A DNA stretch of 35,869 bases from Candidatus Helarchaeota archaeon (GCA_016840125.1 JAEOSY010000153.1:1-35869); one strand, 5' to 3'. Shown: positions 1-7,813, counted from the stretch's first letter. Numbers and translations: made by a program. The notes: generated from the sequence alone by a model not told the origin.

Positions 1-1491
1 ATCTGGGGTACTGGAATCTGTGTGACAGATAGTAATTTCAACAATCTAACCAGTAATACTGTCAACAACAACTCCCAGCAGGGTATTCGTTGTTCCTTTT
101 CAACTGATAGCATCTTGGTTGATAACACTGCCAATAGTAATACATTAAAAGGCATTTATTTATGGGATCATTGTGACGATAGCATACTAATAAATAATAC
201 CGCCAATGATAATGGTAATTGTGGCATTCTCATAGAGCTATTATCCTATTCTAACATCCTGATTAATAACACCGCTAATGAGAATGGCAATCGTGGGATC
301 CTGGTGTTGGATAATTGCCAATTTAATACCCTGATTAATAATACCGCTAATGATAATGAGAATGGTGGAATTGTCTTAGAGGAGATGTGTAATTATAACA
401 CGCTAATCGGCAACACCGCCAATAATAACACGGGGTTTGGTATTTATTTGAATACGAATTGTGATAGGAACAACATCACTAATAGTACCATTACTAACAA
501 TACATGGTCTGGAATTAACATAGATCTAACTTGTGATATTAATAATGTTAATGGCAATTTAATTTGTTATAATGAACTGTATGGAATTCACGTCCTAGGC
601 AATTCTAACAATATTTATTATAATTTACTCTGTCAAAATAACAATGGCCAAATAAACAACCAAACTCACGACGAAGGGAGTGGTAACACATGGGACCAGA
701 ATCTCTTTGAATGTGCAAGTGATTGGGATAGTGATGGGCTCTCAAATATAGCTGAGTTTTCTTTAGGTACGAATCCTTTCTTAGCAGATACTGACAATGA
801 CTTAATCCCAGATGGCTGGGAAGTAGCTAATTCCCTGGATCCCTTGAATTTCTCGGATGGTTCGGATGATTTCGACCTAGATAGCCTCACCAACGTTGGG
901 GAATATTTCAACAATACGAACCCAAACAATCCAGATACCGATGGCGACGGGCTCAACGACAGTGCGGAACTCCTCCTCTATCACACAAACGCGACCAACC
1001 CAGATACGGACGGCGACGGGCTCAACGACAGTGCGGAACTCCTCCTCTATCACACAAACGCGACCAACTCCGACACGGATGCTGATTTCATGCCAGATGA
1101 CTGGGAAGTTCAAAACCAACTCAATCCCTTAAACTACTTGGATGCAATTCTCGATTATGATGGTGATGGCTTGAAAAACGCTGAGGAATGCATGCACACT
1201 ACAGATCCGAATAACAGGGATTCCGATGAAGACGGGTCTTCCGACGGGGCTGAAATTATAGCGGGGACAGATCCCTTAGACCCGAACAGTTATCCCGCTT
1301 CACCTAGCGGTTCTAACTTACTTCCTATCTCAATAATCATCGCTAGTATCACGATTGCAGCTGCCCTTGTTGTTTTCGGTCTACTCCTGCGATCACGCCC
1401 CATAACCACCCAACCACCAGCCAAGAAGCAGACACCCCCTACCTCCAAAGAACCCACAAAAGGGGTACCCAAGGAACCCGCTAAAACTTAA
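1..1491 (+). CDS. Surface protein: beta-helix repeats, calcium-type repeats, C-terminal membrane anchor (5' partial)
   Basis: The frame is open from the first base, so the gene begins outside the window; a GTG at 22 is only an internal candidate. Residues to about 215 are imperfect repeats of about 24 residues rich in N-x-L-I-N-N-T-A-N, typical of NosD/pectate-lyase-like right-handed parallel beta-helices. Residues about 230-430 carry aspartate-rich repeats of the form DTDGDGLNDSAE, as in thrombospondin type 3 or dockerin-like calcium loops. A hydrophobic segment near residues 438-460 (ISIIIASITIAAALVVFGLL) is followed by a short Pro/Lys-rich tail. This is the layout of an archaeal cell-surface protein with the beta-helix outside and the tail inside. 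Ligand or role is not visible; a polysaccharide-binding or adhesion role is inference. It is not a copper-processing NosD, since no nos genes are nearby. Confidence 0.8.
   Translation: MWGTGICVTDSNFNNLTSNTVNNNSQQGIRCSFSTDSILVDNTANSNTLKGIYLWDHCDDSILINNTANDNGNCGILIELLSYSNILINNTANENGNRGILVLDNCQFNTLINNTANDNENGGIVLEEMCNYNTLIGNTANNNTGFGIYLNTNCDRNNITNSTITNNTWSGINIDLTCDINNVNGNLICYNELYGIHVLGNSNNIYYNLLCQNNNGQINNQTHDEGSGNTWDQNLFECASDWDSDGLSNIAEFSLGTNPFLADTDNDLIPDGWEVANSLDPLNFSDGSDDFDLDSLTNVGEYFNNTNPNNPDTDGDGLNDSAELLLYHTNATNPDTDGDGLNDSAELLLYHTNATNSDTDADFMPDDWEVQNQLNPLNYLDAILDYDGDGLKNAEECMHTTDPNNRDSDEDGSSDGAEIIAGTDPLDPNSYPASPSGSNLLPISIIIASITIAAALVVFGLLLRSRPITTQPPAKKQTPPTSKEPTKGVPKEPAKT
932..1069 (+). repeat. 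Two near-identical 69-bp tandem units
   Basis: Units at 932-1000 and 1001-1069 encode the same 23-residue calcium-type repeat (DTDGDGLNDSAELLLYHTNA and three more residues). The DNA is almost identical, differing at a few positions at the edges, while neighbouring repeats of the same protein are well diverged. This points to a recent in-frame duplication that lengthens the stalk. Confidence 0.9.
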
Positions 1492-1551
1492 ATATATGAT
1501 TAAATGCATCTCTCGCTCAAAAACATATTAAACTTAGTTTTAGGTATAACT

Positions 1552-1914
1552 TCAGAAAATTGCCATCAGCACGATAAAAATGATCGCGACCACTGCTAAG
1601 AGGGCAAAGAATCCAAACCGGGGCCAATCTTTCCGTTGGCCATAGAAGATAGTAAAATCGCAGAGCGAAAGAATTAATACCCCCATTGATATGTAATATG
1701 CCGTAAGACCCCACATTTGACTTGCAAACACTCCACTGCCCCCAATTACCAATAGGACCGCAATAATAATATCTCTCCATAGGCGCACAGCCTTTTTAAT
1801 CGGTGTCCCGATCAATTCAGTGTGTTCATCATTTTTATAGAGTGCGTACCACCAAATCATCAATGCAATCGCTGCTAAAATTGAATAAAACGCCGCCACA
1901 TTTTCTAACTTCAT
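1552..1914 (-). CDS. Small four-helix membrane protein, unknown function
   Basis: A 120-residue protein with four predicted membrane helices: near residues 5-25 (VAAFYSILAAIALMIWWYAL), 48-66, 70-90 and 100-120. The start ATG at 1914 is preceded by GAGGT nine bases upstream, a good archaeal ribosome binding site. It lies alone between two genes on the other strand and converges with the surface-protein gene. I do not recognise the family; no charged pore motif or cofactor motif is visible. Confidence 0.75.
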   Translation of the reverse strand: MKLENVAAFYSILAAIALMIWWYALYKNDEHTELIGTPIKKAVRLWRDIIIAVLLVIGGSGVFASQMWGLTAYYISMGVLILSLCDFTIFYGQRKDWPRFGFFALLAVVAIIFIVLMAIF

Positions 1915-2010
1915 CTTGTTATTACCTCATAATAATTAATTAATTGTAGATAATTCGCGATAAATTAAAAATTTTAGGAATTTTTTTTGCTAAATTTTAA
2001 ATGGAAGTGG

Positions 2011-2025
2011 ATAAAGCTATATAAT
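2011..2025 (+). promoter_or_regulatory. Archaeal promoter (BRE/TATA) for the STAS-like gene
   Basis: A purine-rich ATAAAG is followed by CTATATAAT (2017-2025). Transcription would start about 25 bases downstream, close to the GTG/ATG at 2054-2057, so the message is probably leaderless or nearly so; no ribosome binding site is seen before that start. Confidence 0.5.
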
Positions 2026-2056
2026 TGCTACAGATCGGTAATAGTTCATTCTAGTG

Positions 2057-2431
2057 ATGCGAATGCCGGAATTAGTTAGTCTTAGCGAAGATAAAAGTTA
2101 TATCATCGTTAAATCCTTTGGCAATGTTGAGAAGGGAAATCCAATCGAATCTCTAAAAGAAGTTTTAAAACTACATGATGAATTGGGGATTAATCGAGTG
2201 CTTGTAGATGTTCGTGAAATTGAAAACGTTCCAAAAATATTCGATATATTTTCTTTTGGAGAGAAACTAGCGGATTCCACACGAAAGATTGCTATTCGAT
2301 TTGCAGTTTTAGTGGGGAATAAGAAAACAGAATCAAGCGTCTTCGTAGAAACGGTTGTATTGAACAGAGGGGGGACACTTCGAGTTTTCAAGGACAACGA
2401 ATCAGCTCTTGAATGGTTATATCAGAAGTGA
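2057..2431 (+). CDS. STAS-like (SpoIIAA-type) domain protein
   Basis: About 124 residues forming one alpha/beta domain. The order is beta strand (SYIIVKSFGNV), helix (ESLKEVLKLHDELG), strand (RVLVDVREIE), helix, strand (IRFAVLVG), then FVETVVLNRGGTLRVFKDNE and a helix. This is the pattern of SpoIIAA/anti-sigma-antagonist-like proteins of the stand-alone type used as environmental sensors or scaffolds. No conserved phosphorylatable serine is obvious. GTG 2054, ATG 2057 and ATG 2063 are all in frame; 2057 was chosen because the TATA box at 2017-2025 would place transcription start just before it. Partner unknown. Confidence 0.65.
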   Translation: MRMPELVSLSEDKSYIIVKSFGNVEKGNPIESLKEVLKLHDELGINRVLVDVREIENVPKIFDIFSFGEKLADSTRKIAIRFAVLVGNKKTESSVFVETVVLNRGGTLRVFKDNESALEWLYQK

Positions 2432-2600
2432 ATTAAAGAAAAATTCGTAGAATTAGAGTTTTATCAGAAATTATTTGGAGGAAGGAAGTTTCTTAGGGGG
2501 GTTGGATGGTGTTTATCTTATTCTGTGATTGGCAAAACATCACAATTCCTATAATAAGGTTATATTGCGACTATTTATTCAATAACTTTGATCGGTCCCC

Positions 2601-3062
2601 TTAGGCGAGAAAGTGTTCTAGGCTGCTAACGAAAGTAGTCACTAGATCTTTCCAATTCTCAGGCAGTGGACCTTCCATCCCCAAAGCCGTAACTGGGAGG
2701 GACTTATCATGAATTTCGACGTCAGGAATAGCATTGCTTAGTTGTTTCTCAATCTTGTGACAGACATCCGTTTTATTGTTACAATTAAATGCGGCGGCTT
2801 TTCTAATGGATTTAGATCCTTTTTTGAGTGCCTTGCCGATCTTTTTTATGTACCGTCCGAGAGTGCGGGCGGGGTTCCAAGCATGGGTTGGGGCTCCGGC
2901 AATGAGTACTTCAGGTTCAAAGGCCACTAAGTCGCGGGGTTTAGACTCGGTAGTCCTAAAGACCTTTGCTTCGTGCCCGCCTGTGTTAAGCTGTTCCGCT
3001 AAAAACTCGGCTAACTGTTTCGTATTTCCAAACTTACTATCATACAAGACTGCTATTTTCAT
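2601..3062 (-). CDS. Flavodoxin-family FMN protein
   Basis: A 153-residue single-domain flavodoxin. The N-terminal strand MKIAVLYDS leads into the phosphate-binding loop SKFGNTKQLAE (about residues 9-19), which binds the FMN phosphate; the family consensus is T/S-x-T-G-N-T. The strand VLIAGAPTHAWNPARTLGRY matches the next flavin-loop region. It contains two cysteines (FNCNNKTDVC), not arranged as an iron-sulfur motif. The start has GAGGT six bases upstream. It lies 30 bases behind the radical SAM gene on the same strand, so it may be the electron donor that reduces that enzyme's iron-sulfur cluster; that link is inferred from position only. Confidence 0.85.
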   Translation of the reverse strand: MKIAVLYDSKFGNTKQLAEFLAEQLNTGGHEAKVFRTTESKPRDLVAFEPEVLIAGAPTHAWNPARTLGRYIKKIGKALKKGSKSIRKAAAFNCNNKTDVCHKIEKQLSNAIPDVEIHDKSLPVTALGMEGPLPENWKDLVTTFVSSLEHFLA

Positions 3063-3094
3063 ATCATTACCTCATTAATCACAATTTTCTGATT

Positions 3095-4264
3095 TTAGGA
3101 GTACCAGGTGTCGCCTCCGGTTTTGTAGGCGCAAACCTGCTTGGCAATGAGCTCGACTTCTTCAGGATGAGCGAAGAGTGCGCAGGGTGTGCCTTCGGTC
3201 TCCAAGAGATGTTCATTATCCCGGATAATCTTGAACAATTCACTTTTCAACCCTTCACGCAGTGAGGTTTGTTTGAGATTATGGGTTGCGATGTTTGAAA
3301 CAGGACATGGGGTGAGGTCTCCTTGGGGAGTCACATGAGCGAAGCCCCGCCCTGCGGAGACACACCCACCCATTAATTCTTCATCTCCGGGAGAATGCAT
3401 AAGCGATATCTGTTTGGTTTCACGATAATAAAGCACTTGTTTTCGGAAGGCCTTATTCTCGGCGTTGGTGAGCATGAGTTCCGTATCATTATCTACGGGA
3501 ATATACTCCAGGAAGAAGGCAAAGTGAACACCGTTGGCTATTAAGGCATCAACATGTTTCTCATCCATCCAGTATTTGTAATTCTTCCGGTTAATTGTTG
3601 CGGAGATCCCGCTGATAATTCCGTTATGGTCTAACTTTTTAATGGTATTGATAACTTTTTTGTAGACTCCTCTACCTCGTCGTCCGTTGGTCATTTCTTC
3701 ATCACCTTCAAGACTCACAACAACGACTGTGTTTCGATTCCTTTTTAATCTACGAAATTCTTCATCTTTAAGTAGGGTTCCGTTGGTGAAGATTACAAAT
3801 AAACGGTCTGGAAATTCTTCGCTGAGTGATAATAAATTCTTTGTTAGAAAGGGTTCTCCGCCCGCTATGATGAAGCCGAAAACACCCATATCACTTGCTT
3901 CTTGGATTATTTTCCGCCATTGATCGATATCTAAAGTCCTTTTTGTAGTCCCATGGCAAACTGTACCAGTCGCTGCAGCATAACATCCTGCACAATGTAA
4001 ATTACATTTTGAAGTAATGCTTATTATTAGTGCAGGTGGGACCTTTACTCCACGGGCTAATTCATATTTTCTTAAACGACTTGACTGCGCATAACCTTTT
4101 ACTAAATGTCCTATGGTCGGAATAAATCCTGGATTTCTCAGAACCCAAGGTAAATACGTTCTTATCACAGTTGGGTAGTTCATTGAAGATGGAAGAACAT
4201 CTGTCAGCTTCATAACTACCTTATGACTTAATCGTTTAAATCCATTGGAGATGTTTTTCAGCAT
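3095..4264 (-). CDS. Radical SAM enzyme with auxiliary-cluster C-terminus
   Basis: About 389 residues. The radical SAM cluster motif CNLHCAGC (C-x3-C-x2-C) is near residue 70, followed by the SAM-binding GGEP (IIAGGEPFLT) and the later strand VVVVSLEGDEE. The C-terminal part has more cysteines (GGCVSAGRGF, LTPCPVSN, GTPCALF), in the style of SPASM or twitch auxiliary 4Fe-4S domains. The substrate is unknown; such proteins modify peptides, haem precursors or cofactors. ATG 4264 was chosen because GGTG lies about seven bases upstream; an in-frame GTG at 4279 is the alternative. It has its own TATA box inside the end of the TrmB-type gene and is followed by the flavodoxin gene. Confidence 0.85.
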   Translation of the reverse strand: MLKNISNGFKRLSHKVVMKLTDVLPSSMNYPTVIRTYLPWVLRNPGFIPTIGHLVKGYAQSSRLRKYELARGVKVPPALIISITSKCNLHCAGCYAAATGTVCHGTTKRTLDIDQWRKIIQEASDMGVFGFIIAGGEPFLTKNLLSLSEEFPDRLFVIFTNGTLLKDEEFRRLKRNRNTVVVVSLEGDEEMTNGRRGRGVYKKVINTIKKLDHNGIISGISATINRKNYKYWMDEKHVDALIANGVHFAFFLEYIPVDNDTELMLTNAENKAFRKQVLYYRETKQISLMHSPGDEELMGGCVSAGRGFAHVTPQGDLTPCPVSNIATHNLKQTSLREGLKSELFKIIRDNEHLLETEGTPCALFAHPEEVELIAKQVCAYKTGGDTWYS

Positions 4265-4292
4265 TTTTTTTACACCCACATTTTTTACTATT

Positions 4293-4324
4293 CTATTGAT
4301 AGTCTATAACGTATAGTATTTAAA
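4293..4324 (-). promoter_or_regulatory. TATA box with two palindromic operator-like sites before the radical SAM gene
   Basis: Read on the minus strand, TTTAAATA (4317-4324) is a good TATA box. Directly downstream lie two dyads: CTATAACGTATAG (4304-4316 on the plus strand, arms CTATA/TATAG) and CTATTGATAG (4293-4302, arms CTAT/ATAG). They fill the stretch between the TATA box and the expected start of transcription, a usual place for an archaeal repressor. The TrmB-type regulator just upstream is the obvious candidate, by position only. Confidence 0.5.
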
Positions 4325-5120
4325 CATTTGTAATTTTATTAATTATTGAAGTACGTAAAAAATTTGCGAAGTATTCTGACTTGAGCGAGAGATATTTTAG
4401 GGTCTGCTCAGTTTTTTGGATGTTAATGAAGGATGTATCATCAATTATAATTAAGAGAGGTAAGCTTTTCAAGGAATCAACAAAATCTGGACTTAATTGT
4501 TCAGTAGTTATAAGCTCATAATTTAGTTCGGTGAATTTTTTTAGGAACTGCAATTGTCTTTTATATGGATCCACTAAAATCACCGTAATTGTGTTAGAAA
4601 CTTCAGTCTGTTTTACACCCATAAACAATCTATTTAAAATTTGTTCATAGAAATCGAAGTCATTTTGTAGTAGAACTATAATATTTTTGGGAAGAGATTT
4701 CAGTCCGTCCAGTATAAGATTTTTTATAAGTAGATCGTTTTCGACGATAAGGGTTTCTGGAGCTTCAGGGCGGCTTTTTTCCTTTCTAAATTTCTCTAGT
4801 GTCGCTAAATTTTCCTTAATTTGATCACCTATGGCTACGATTTTATTCTTCTCTCTTTCAATATATTGATCGGGAGAATAAGCTTTAAACATAGCGGGAC
4901 GGGTTTTCAAGATCTCAGCAAGTAATCCCATCTCTTTCAAATCACTGACAGTAGAATACACTTTAGCGGTTGGCACCTTTGAGAAATTAGCAATTTGGGA
5001 GATGGAACATTCCTTAAGAATGAAGACTGCCCGATACACCCTGGCTTGATAGTTTGTCAAACCTAAGGCCATCAACTGCTTCTCCAATTCTATTGGGAGT
5101 TGTTTTTCTAAATCACTCAT
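4320..5120 (-). CDS. TrmB-family transcriptional regulator
   Basis: About 266 residues. A winged helix-turn-helix fills the first 85 residues (LTNYQARVYRAVF, CSISQIANFSKVPTAKVYST, LKEMGLLAEI), the TrmB arrangement. A helical linker follows (YIEREKNKIVAIGDQIKENL), then an alpha/beta domain like the TrmB phospholipase-D-like effector domain. The start is set by GGGTGAA before a double ATG (5123 and 5120); the second ATG gives the better spacing. A longer frame upstream overlaps the preceding gene and lacks a signal, so it was not used. It lies 22 bases behind the zinc-ribbon membrane protein gene. TrmB proteins usually sense sugars; the ligand here is unknown. Confidence 0.8.
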   Translation of the reverse strand: MSDLEKQLPIELEKQLMALGLTNYQARVYRAVFILKECSISQIANFSKVPTAKVYSTVSDLKEMGLLAEILKTRPAMFKAYSPDQYIEREKNKIVAIGDQIKENLATLEKFRKEKSRPEAPETLIVENDLLIKNLILDGLKSLPKNIIVLLQNDFDFYEQILNRLFMGVKQTEVSNTITVILVDPYKRQLQFLKKFTELNYELITTEQLSPDFVDSLKSLPLLIIIDDTSFINIQKTEQTLKYLSLKSEYFANFLRTSIINKITNV

Positions 5121-5142
5121 CATTTCACCCTCAAAAAAAAGG

Positions 5143-5685
5143 TTAGTGGAGGTTTGCTCCGCATCCTGGGCAATACACACTATCTTTTGATAGTTGTAAG
5201 CCACAATAAGAGCAATAGACATGCCCATTTGTAACAGTACTAGCTGTATCTGCTGCTGGGCTAGTGCCTACCCCCGGGAATACTACCTCACCCGATTGCG
5301 CATCAAAACTCACTCTTAGCTGTCCTTCTAGCCTTAAATCGGTCAATAATCGGCGCATATCACCATGGCTCAGATTGAAATCGTCGGCAATTACCTCAAG
5401 CTTCACCCGACCACCATAGTCACCCATGAGCGCTGCTTTCGTCACCTTCGACTTCAACCTTCGGTTCTGGTAGTTTAAACCGATAGCTACTGCTATCAGG
5501 ACTACACCGCCTATGATGAAGAAGAAAGTAAACATGTATAACCAGCTGCCAATATCATTGATCCAAGTGCTGAATGGTGGGATATAGGTAAGAACAGCAA
5601 CAATTAATAACGCAACTCCAATTCCCACTAATATAGGGAGGTCAGTCGTATATTCTGTCTTATCGGTTGGGTTTCTTTGGGACAT
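5143..5685 (-). CDS. Two-helix membrane protein with winged-helix-like domain and C-terminal zinc ribbon
   Basis: 180 residues from ATG 5685, which has AAAGGTG nine bases upstream; a longer open frame up to 5856 runs through the promoter and is rejected. Two membrane helices (ILVGIGVALLIVAVLTYI and MFTFFFIIGGVVLIAVAIGL) are followed by a cytoplasmic domain resembling a small winged helix (VKLEVIADDFNLSHGDMRRL). The end is a zinc ribbon, CSYCGLQL then CPGCGANLH (C-x2-C...C-x2-C). It precedes and is probably co-transcribed with the TrmB-type regulator. The function is unknown; a membrane-bound sensor or adaptor is a guess. Confidence 0.75.
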   Translation of the reverse strand: MSQRNPTDKTEYTTDLPILVGIGVALLIVAVLTYIPPFSTWINDIGSWLYMFTFFFIIGGVVLIAVAIGLNYQNRRLKSKVTKAALMGDYGGRVKLEVIADDFNLSHGDMRRLLTDLRLEGQLRVSFDAQSGEVVFPGVGTSPAADTASTVTNGHVYCSYCGLQLSKDSVYCPGCGANLH

Positions 5686-5753
5686 TCTTTCATACACCTT
5701 TTTCTTATACCTTAAATTCTGGATTTTTCTATTTATTACTAGTAGGGGACTCG

Positions 5754-5794
5754 TATAAAAAGGTTTCTCTTTTTTACTACCAACAGTGGTAGTA
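5754..5794 (-). promoter_or_regulatory. Promoter with 8-bp inverted repeat for the zinc-ribbon/TrmB unit
   Basis: On the minus strand TTTTTATA (5754-5761) serves as TATA box. Just upstream of the BRE region is a perfect 8-base dyad, TACTACCA (5775-5782) and TGGTAGTA (5787-5794), with a 4-base spacer. A second overlapping dyad, GTGGTAGTACCAC, spans 5786-5798. The position upstream of TATA fits an activator or autoregulatory site. The dyad differs from those at 4293-4316, so the two promoters need not share a regulator. Confidence 0.45.
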
Positions 5795-5841
5795 CCACCC
5801 CGAGTCGTCAACAAAGCGGAAGTTACTTTAACAAAACATGC

Positions 5842-5872
5842 AAACCATTTGCGCAAAGAAACCGTTTGCGCA
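5842..5872. repeat. Pair of 14-bp direct repeats, 17 bp apart
   Basis: AAACCATTTGCGCA (5842-5855) and AAACCGTTTGCGCA (5859-5872) differ at one base and contain the palindromic core TGCGCA. Their spacing (17 bases) is under two helical turns. They lie between the zinc-ribbon gene's promoter and the left side of the TnpB relic. They could be an upstream binding site of that promoter or part of the mobile element's left end. Confidence 0.6.
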
Positions 5873-5936
5873 TTACATTAAGAAAAATTAAACAAATGGA
5901 ATGGAAATGAAGGTCATATGATTAGTTTAAAAGACT

Positions 5937-6347
5937 CATTTTATATAAAAAGGTGAGATGCTGCGGACAAATACGATCCAACTCCTGCCTTCACGACGGC
6001 AAGGTGTGCTTCTTAAAGAAATTCTAGTCCGCAGTAGCGCGATTTGACCTTCTCCTCCGTAAGTTGCGAAATAAATGCGAGGAATTCGGCATTGAATTTG
6101 TACAAATCAATGAACGCGGGACATCCTCGACCTGCCCCATCTGTGGGACGAGGGTGAGACCCAATGATCGAAGATTTAAATGTTCGAAGTGCGGTTATAC
6201 CCAAGATCGGGACGTTGTCGGTAGCATCATGATTCTGAAAAAATATGGTGACGCTAATAACTTAAAACTGCGGGTGGAGAACCATCCAGTAGTGTCGACC
6301 GTTCTTATTGAGCGGTAGGGACTACGAATCTCCTTAATAGGAGTAGT
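5937..6347 (+). mobile_element. Miniature IS200/IS605-type element with internally deleted tnpB
   Basis: The segment keeps both ends of a TnpB transposon. At the left, a TATA-like stretch (5939-5946) and AAGGTGAG lead into a TnpB start codon; at the right is the TnpB C-terminus. Directly after the TnpB stop is an imperfect hairpin at 6321-6347: outer stem ACTA/TAGT, a 5-base bulge, inner stem CTCCT/AGGAG and loop TAAT, as in IS605 right ends. No TnpA is present. The exact ends and any flanking target motif are not determined. Confidence 0.6.
5958..6318 (+). pseudogene. tnpB: TnpB nuclease relic: N- and C-terminal ends joined, middle deleted
   Basis: From ATG 5958 a 29-codon frame reads MLRTNTIQLLPSRRQGVLLK and continues to VRSSAI before a TGA at 6045. 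This matches TnpB N-termini, which continue SALWN. From about 6040 in a different frame comes the TnpB C-terminus: LRKLRNKCEEFGIEFVQINE, then TSSTCPICG...CSKCGYTQDRDVVGS. That holds the zinc ribbon (C-x2-C...C-x2-C) and the last RuvC aspartate. About 280 of the usual 370-430 residues are missing, including the other RuvC acidic residues, so no nuclease can be made. The conserved ends suggest an element kept or spread by a TnpA elsewhere, or a simple relic. Confidence 0.75.
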
Positions 6348-6400
6348 TCAATACTTCTAGTAGTAAAATTTAGTCCCAAAGTAAGATTTGGGGTGAGAGT

Positions 6401-6446
6401 TCTCGGGATTAATCCCAATTCAGTCCTCAATTATGATTTTTCTCAT
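6401..6446 (-). pseudogene. Remnant of a DUF433 antitoxin N-terminus
   Basis: This stretch matches 9571-9616 at 40 of 46 positions. On the minus strand the better copy encodes the DUF433 start (EDRIEINPE). Here the same frame reads IIIED, stop, IGINPE: the Arg codon CGA has become TGA, and the equivalent start ATG is ATC. Weak similarity may continue down to about 6362 (H-x-K and G-T-K), where it meets the TnpB element's right end. Nothing here is translatable. Confidence 0.6.
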
Positions 6447-6574
6447 TACCATAATTTATAGAAGAAATTCTCTTTGGTAAATGAAAAATTATATCTTTCT
6501 AGTAAGACTTATTAAAAAACATTTCAAGTTCTATATCTATTCAATAATAACATCTAGCAACTTCAACGGTATTT

Positions 6575-7813
6575 ATGATTCAGGTGGATTCAAAGAAGAT
6601 GGAAAAGTGGAATGCCCACCGTCGGATAGAAGCCGCATTCAACCATGAGATTCCAGATCGGATTCCAAAACTTGAAATGACAATAGAACTTAAAGAGTTG
6701 AATGCAGCATTAGATGGGCAGCGAAATTCATTCATATTACTAACACTAACTCCAAAATTGTTAAACCTCTTTCATAGAGCACCATATCTTTTTAGGTTAT
6801 TGAAAAAATTAGTTAACCACCCACGCCTAGTTTATCCCGTCGCAGCAATTGCACCACGTGTAATAAGTCGAGTTCATCGCCAGTTTAACTACGATATGTT
6901 CTTTTACTTATCAGGATACTATATGATTTTTAATGAAAGAATTTTCCGCGATTTCGCAACGACAGAAAAATCTCGAGTCGTCCGTAATATAAGAACAGGA
7001 AAAACAGTTTGGATTAGCAGTGATACGGGTGCTCATGCTCGTTATGGATTTATGGAATCCCCAACTGACTGGGATAACTATATGGAGTTTGATCCCGGAC
7101 ACGGCGCAAATTATTGTTTGGTTGAAGGAGCAGTTCAAACTTGTAAAAAGTTAGATATTGTTCCACTCTTCTCAGTCCATGGAGCAGCGGGATTAGAGGA
7201 GCTTGCTAGTCTCTTCGGTTATGAGACCTTGTTTAAGCTGATGCTAACTGATAGGAATTTCGTCCGTCGAGCTACCCAAGAATTGAATGATTACGCCATT
7301 GCGGTAGCGGAGGGAATCTTGCAAAGGGGCGGGAAATATGTCGGCATCGCTGCGGATTTGGGTTATACGGGACGTAGTTTCATTTCTCCAAGGATGTTCC
7401 AGGAATTATTCAAGCCGGGTATGAAAAAGTTCTGTAAAAGAGTCCATCAGCTGGGTGGAAAGGTGCTGTTTCATTCCTGTGGGAATGTGGTGAAACTGAT
7501 GCCAGATATCGTGGAGACCGGAATTGATGCGCTGCACCCTATCGAAAAAACCGCGGGAAACGACATTGTAGAATTCAAGAAATTGTATGGAAATAAAATC
7601 ACGCTGGTAGGAAATGTTCCCATTCCTCTTTTAACACATGGTACGCCTGAGGAAACCTATGACTATGTAAGATTTTTGTTGGAAAACATCTCAAAAGATG
7701 GCGGGCACATTATCTCTTCATCACACTCCGTGACCCAATGGTGTAAGCTAGAAAATTTTTTGGCTTATCATAGAGCAGTGGACGAACTTGGTAAATATCC
7801 AATTCGTTCGTGA
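6575..7813 (+). CDS. UroD/MtaA-family methyltransferase-like protein
   Basis: 412 residues with the uroporphyrinogen decarboxylase/cobamide methyltransferase fold. The N-terminus has the family signature (RRIEAAFNHEIPDRIPKLE). The zinc-ligand motif H-x-C is FHSCGNVVKLMPDIVETGID, followed by the GNV strand (ITLVGNVPIPLLTHGTPEE). True MtaA/MtbA proteins have a third ligand, a Cys, near the C-terminus; here that place reads ISSSHSVTQ, so His or none serves. Haem synthesis is unlikely because the UroD N-terminal arginine motif is absent. The expected job is methyl transfer between a corrinoid protein and a thiol, but no corrinoid protein is encoded in the window. The start is uncertain: ATG 6599 has GGTGG about 11 bases upstream, while ATG 6575 has no clear site. 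Confidence 0.8.
   Translation: MIQVDSKKMEKWNAHRRIEAAFNHEIPDRIPKLEMTIELKELNAALDGQRNSFILLTLTPKLLNLFHRAPYLFRLLKKLVNHPRLVYPVAAIAPRVISRVHRQFNYDMFFYLSGYYMIFNERIFRDFATTEKSRVVRNIRTGKTVWISSDTGAHARYGFMESPTDWDNYMEFDPGHGANYCLVEGAVQTCKKLDIVPLFSVHGAAGLEELASLFGYETLFKLMLTDRNFVRRATQELNDYAIAVAEGILQRGGKYVGIAADLGYTGRSFISPRMFQELFKPGMKKFCKRVHQLGGKVLFHSCGNVVKLMPDIVETGIDALHPIEKTAGNDIVEFKKLYGNKITLVGNVPIPLLTHGTPEETYDYVRFLLENISKDGGHIISSSHSVTQWCKLENFLAYHRAVDELGKYPIRS

Noticed and set aside
877..1132. Repetitive reading frames on both strands over the calcium repeats
   Set aside because: They are shadows of the tandem repeats of the surface protein, with unnatural composition.
5121..5228. Longer TrmB start within the upstream gene
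   Set aside because: It would overlap the zinc-ribbon coding region in another frame; the GGGTG site fits the internal double ATG.
5686..5856. N-terminal extension of the zinc-ribbon membrane protein
   Set aside because: It crosses a TATA box and palindromic sites, and ATG 5685 has a good ribosome binding site.
5961..6034. 8-base inverted pair CTGCGGAC/GTCCGCAG spaced like a tRNA acceptor stem
   Set aside because: No T-loop or D-loop consensus on either strand, and the bases code for the conserved TnpB N-terminus, so the pairing is probably chance.
6575..7813. True uroporphyrinogen decarboxylase of haem synthesis
   Set aside because: The N-terminal arginine-rich substrate motif is missing and the H-x-C zinc motif of methyltransferases is present; no other haem genes are nearby.
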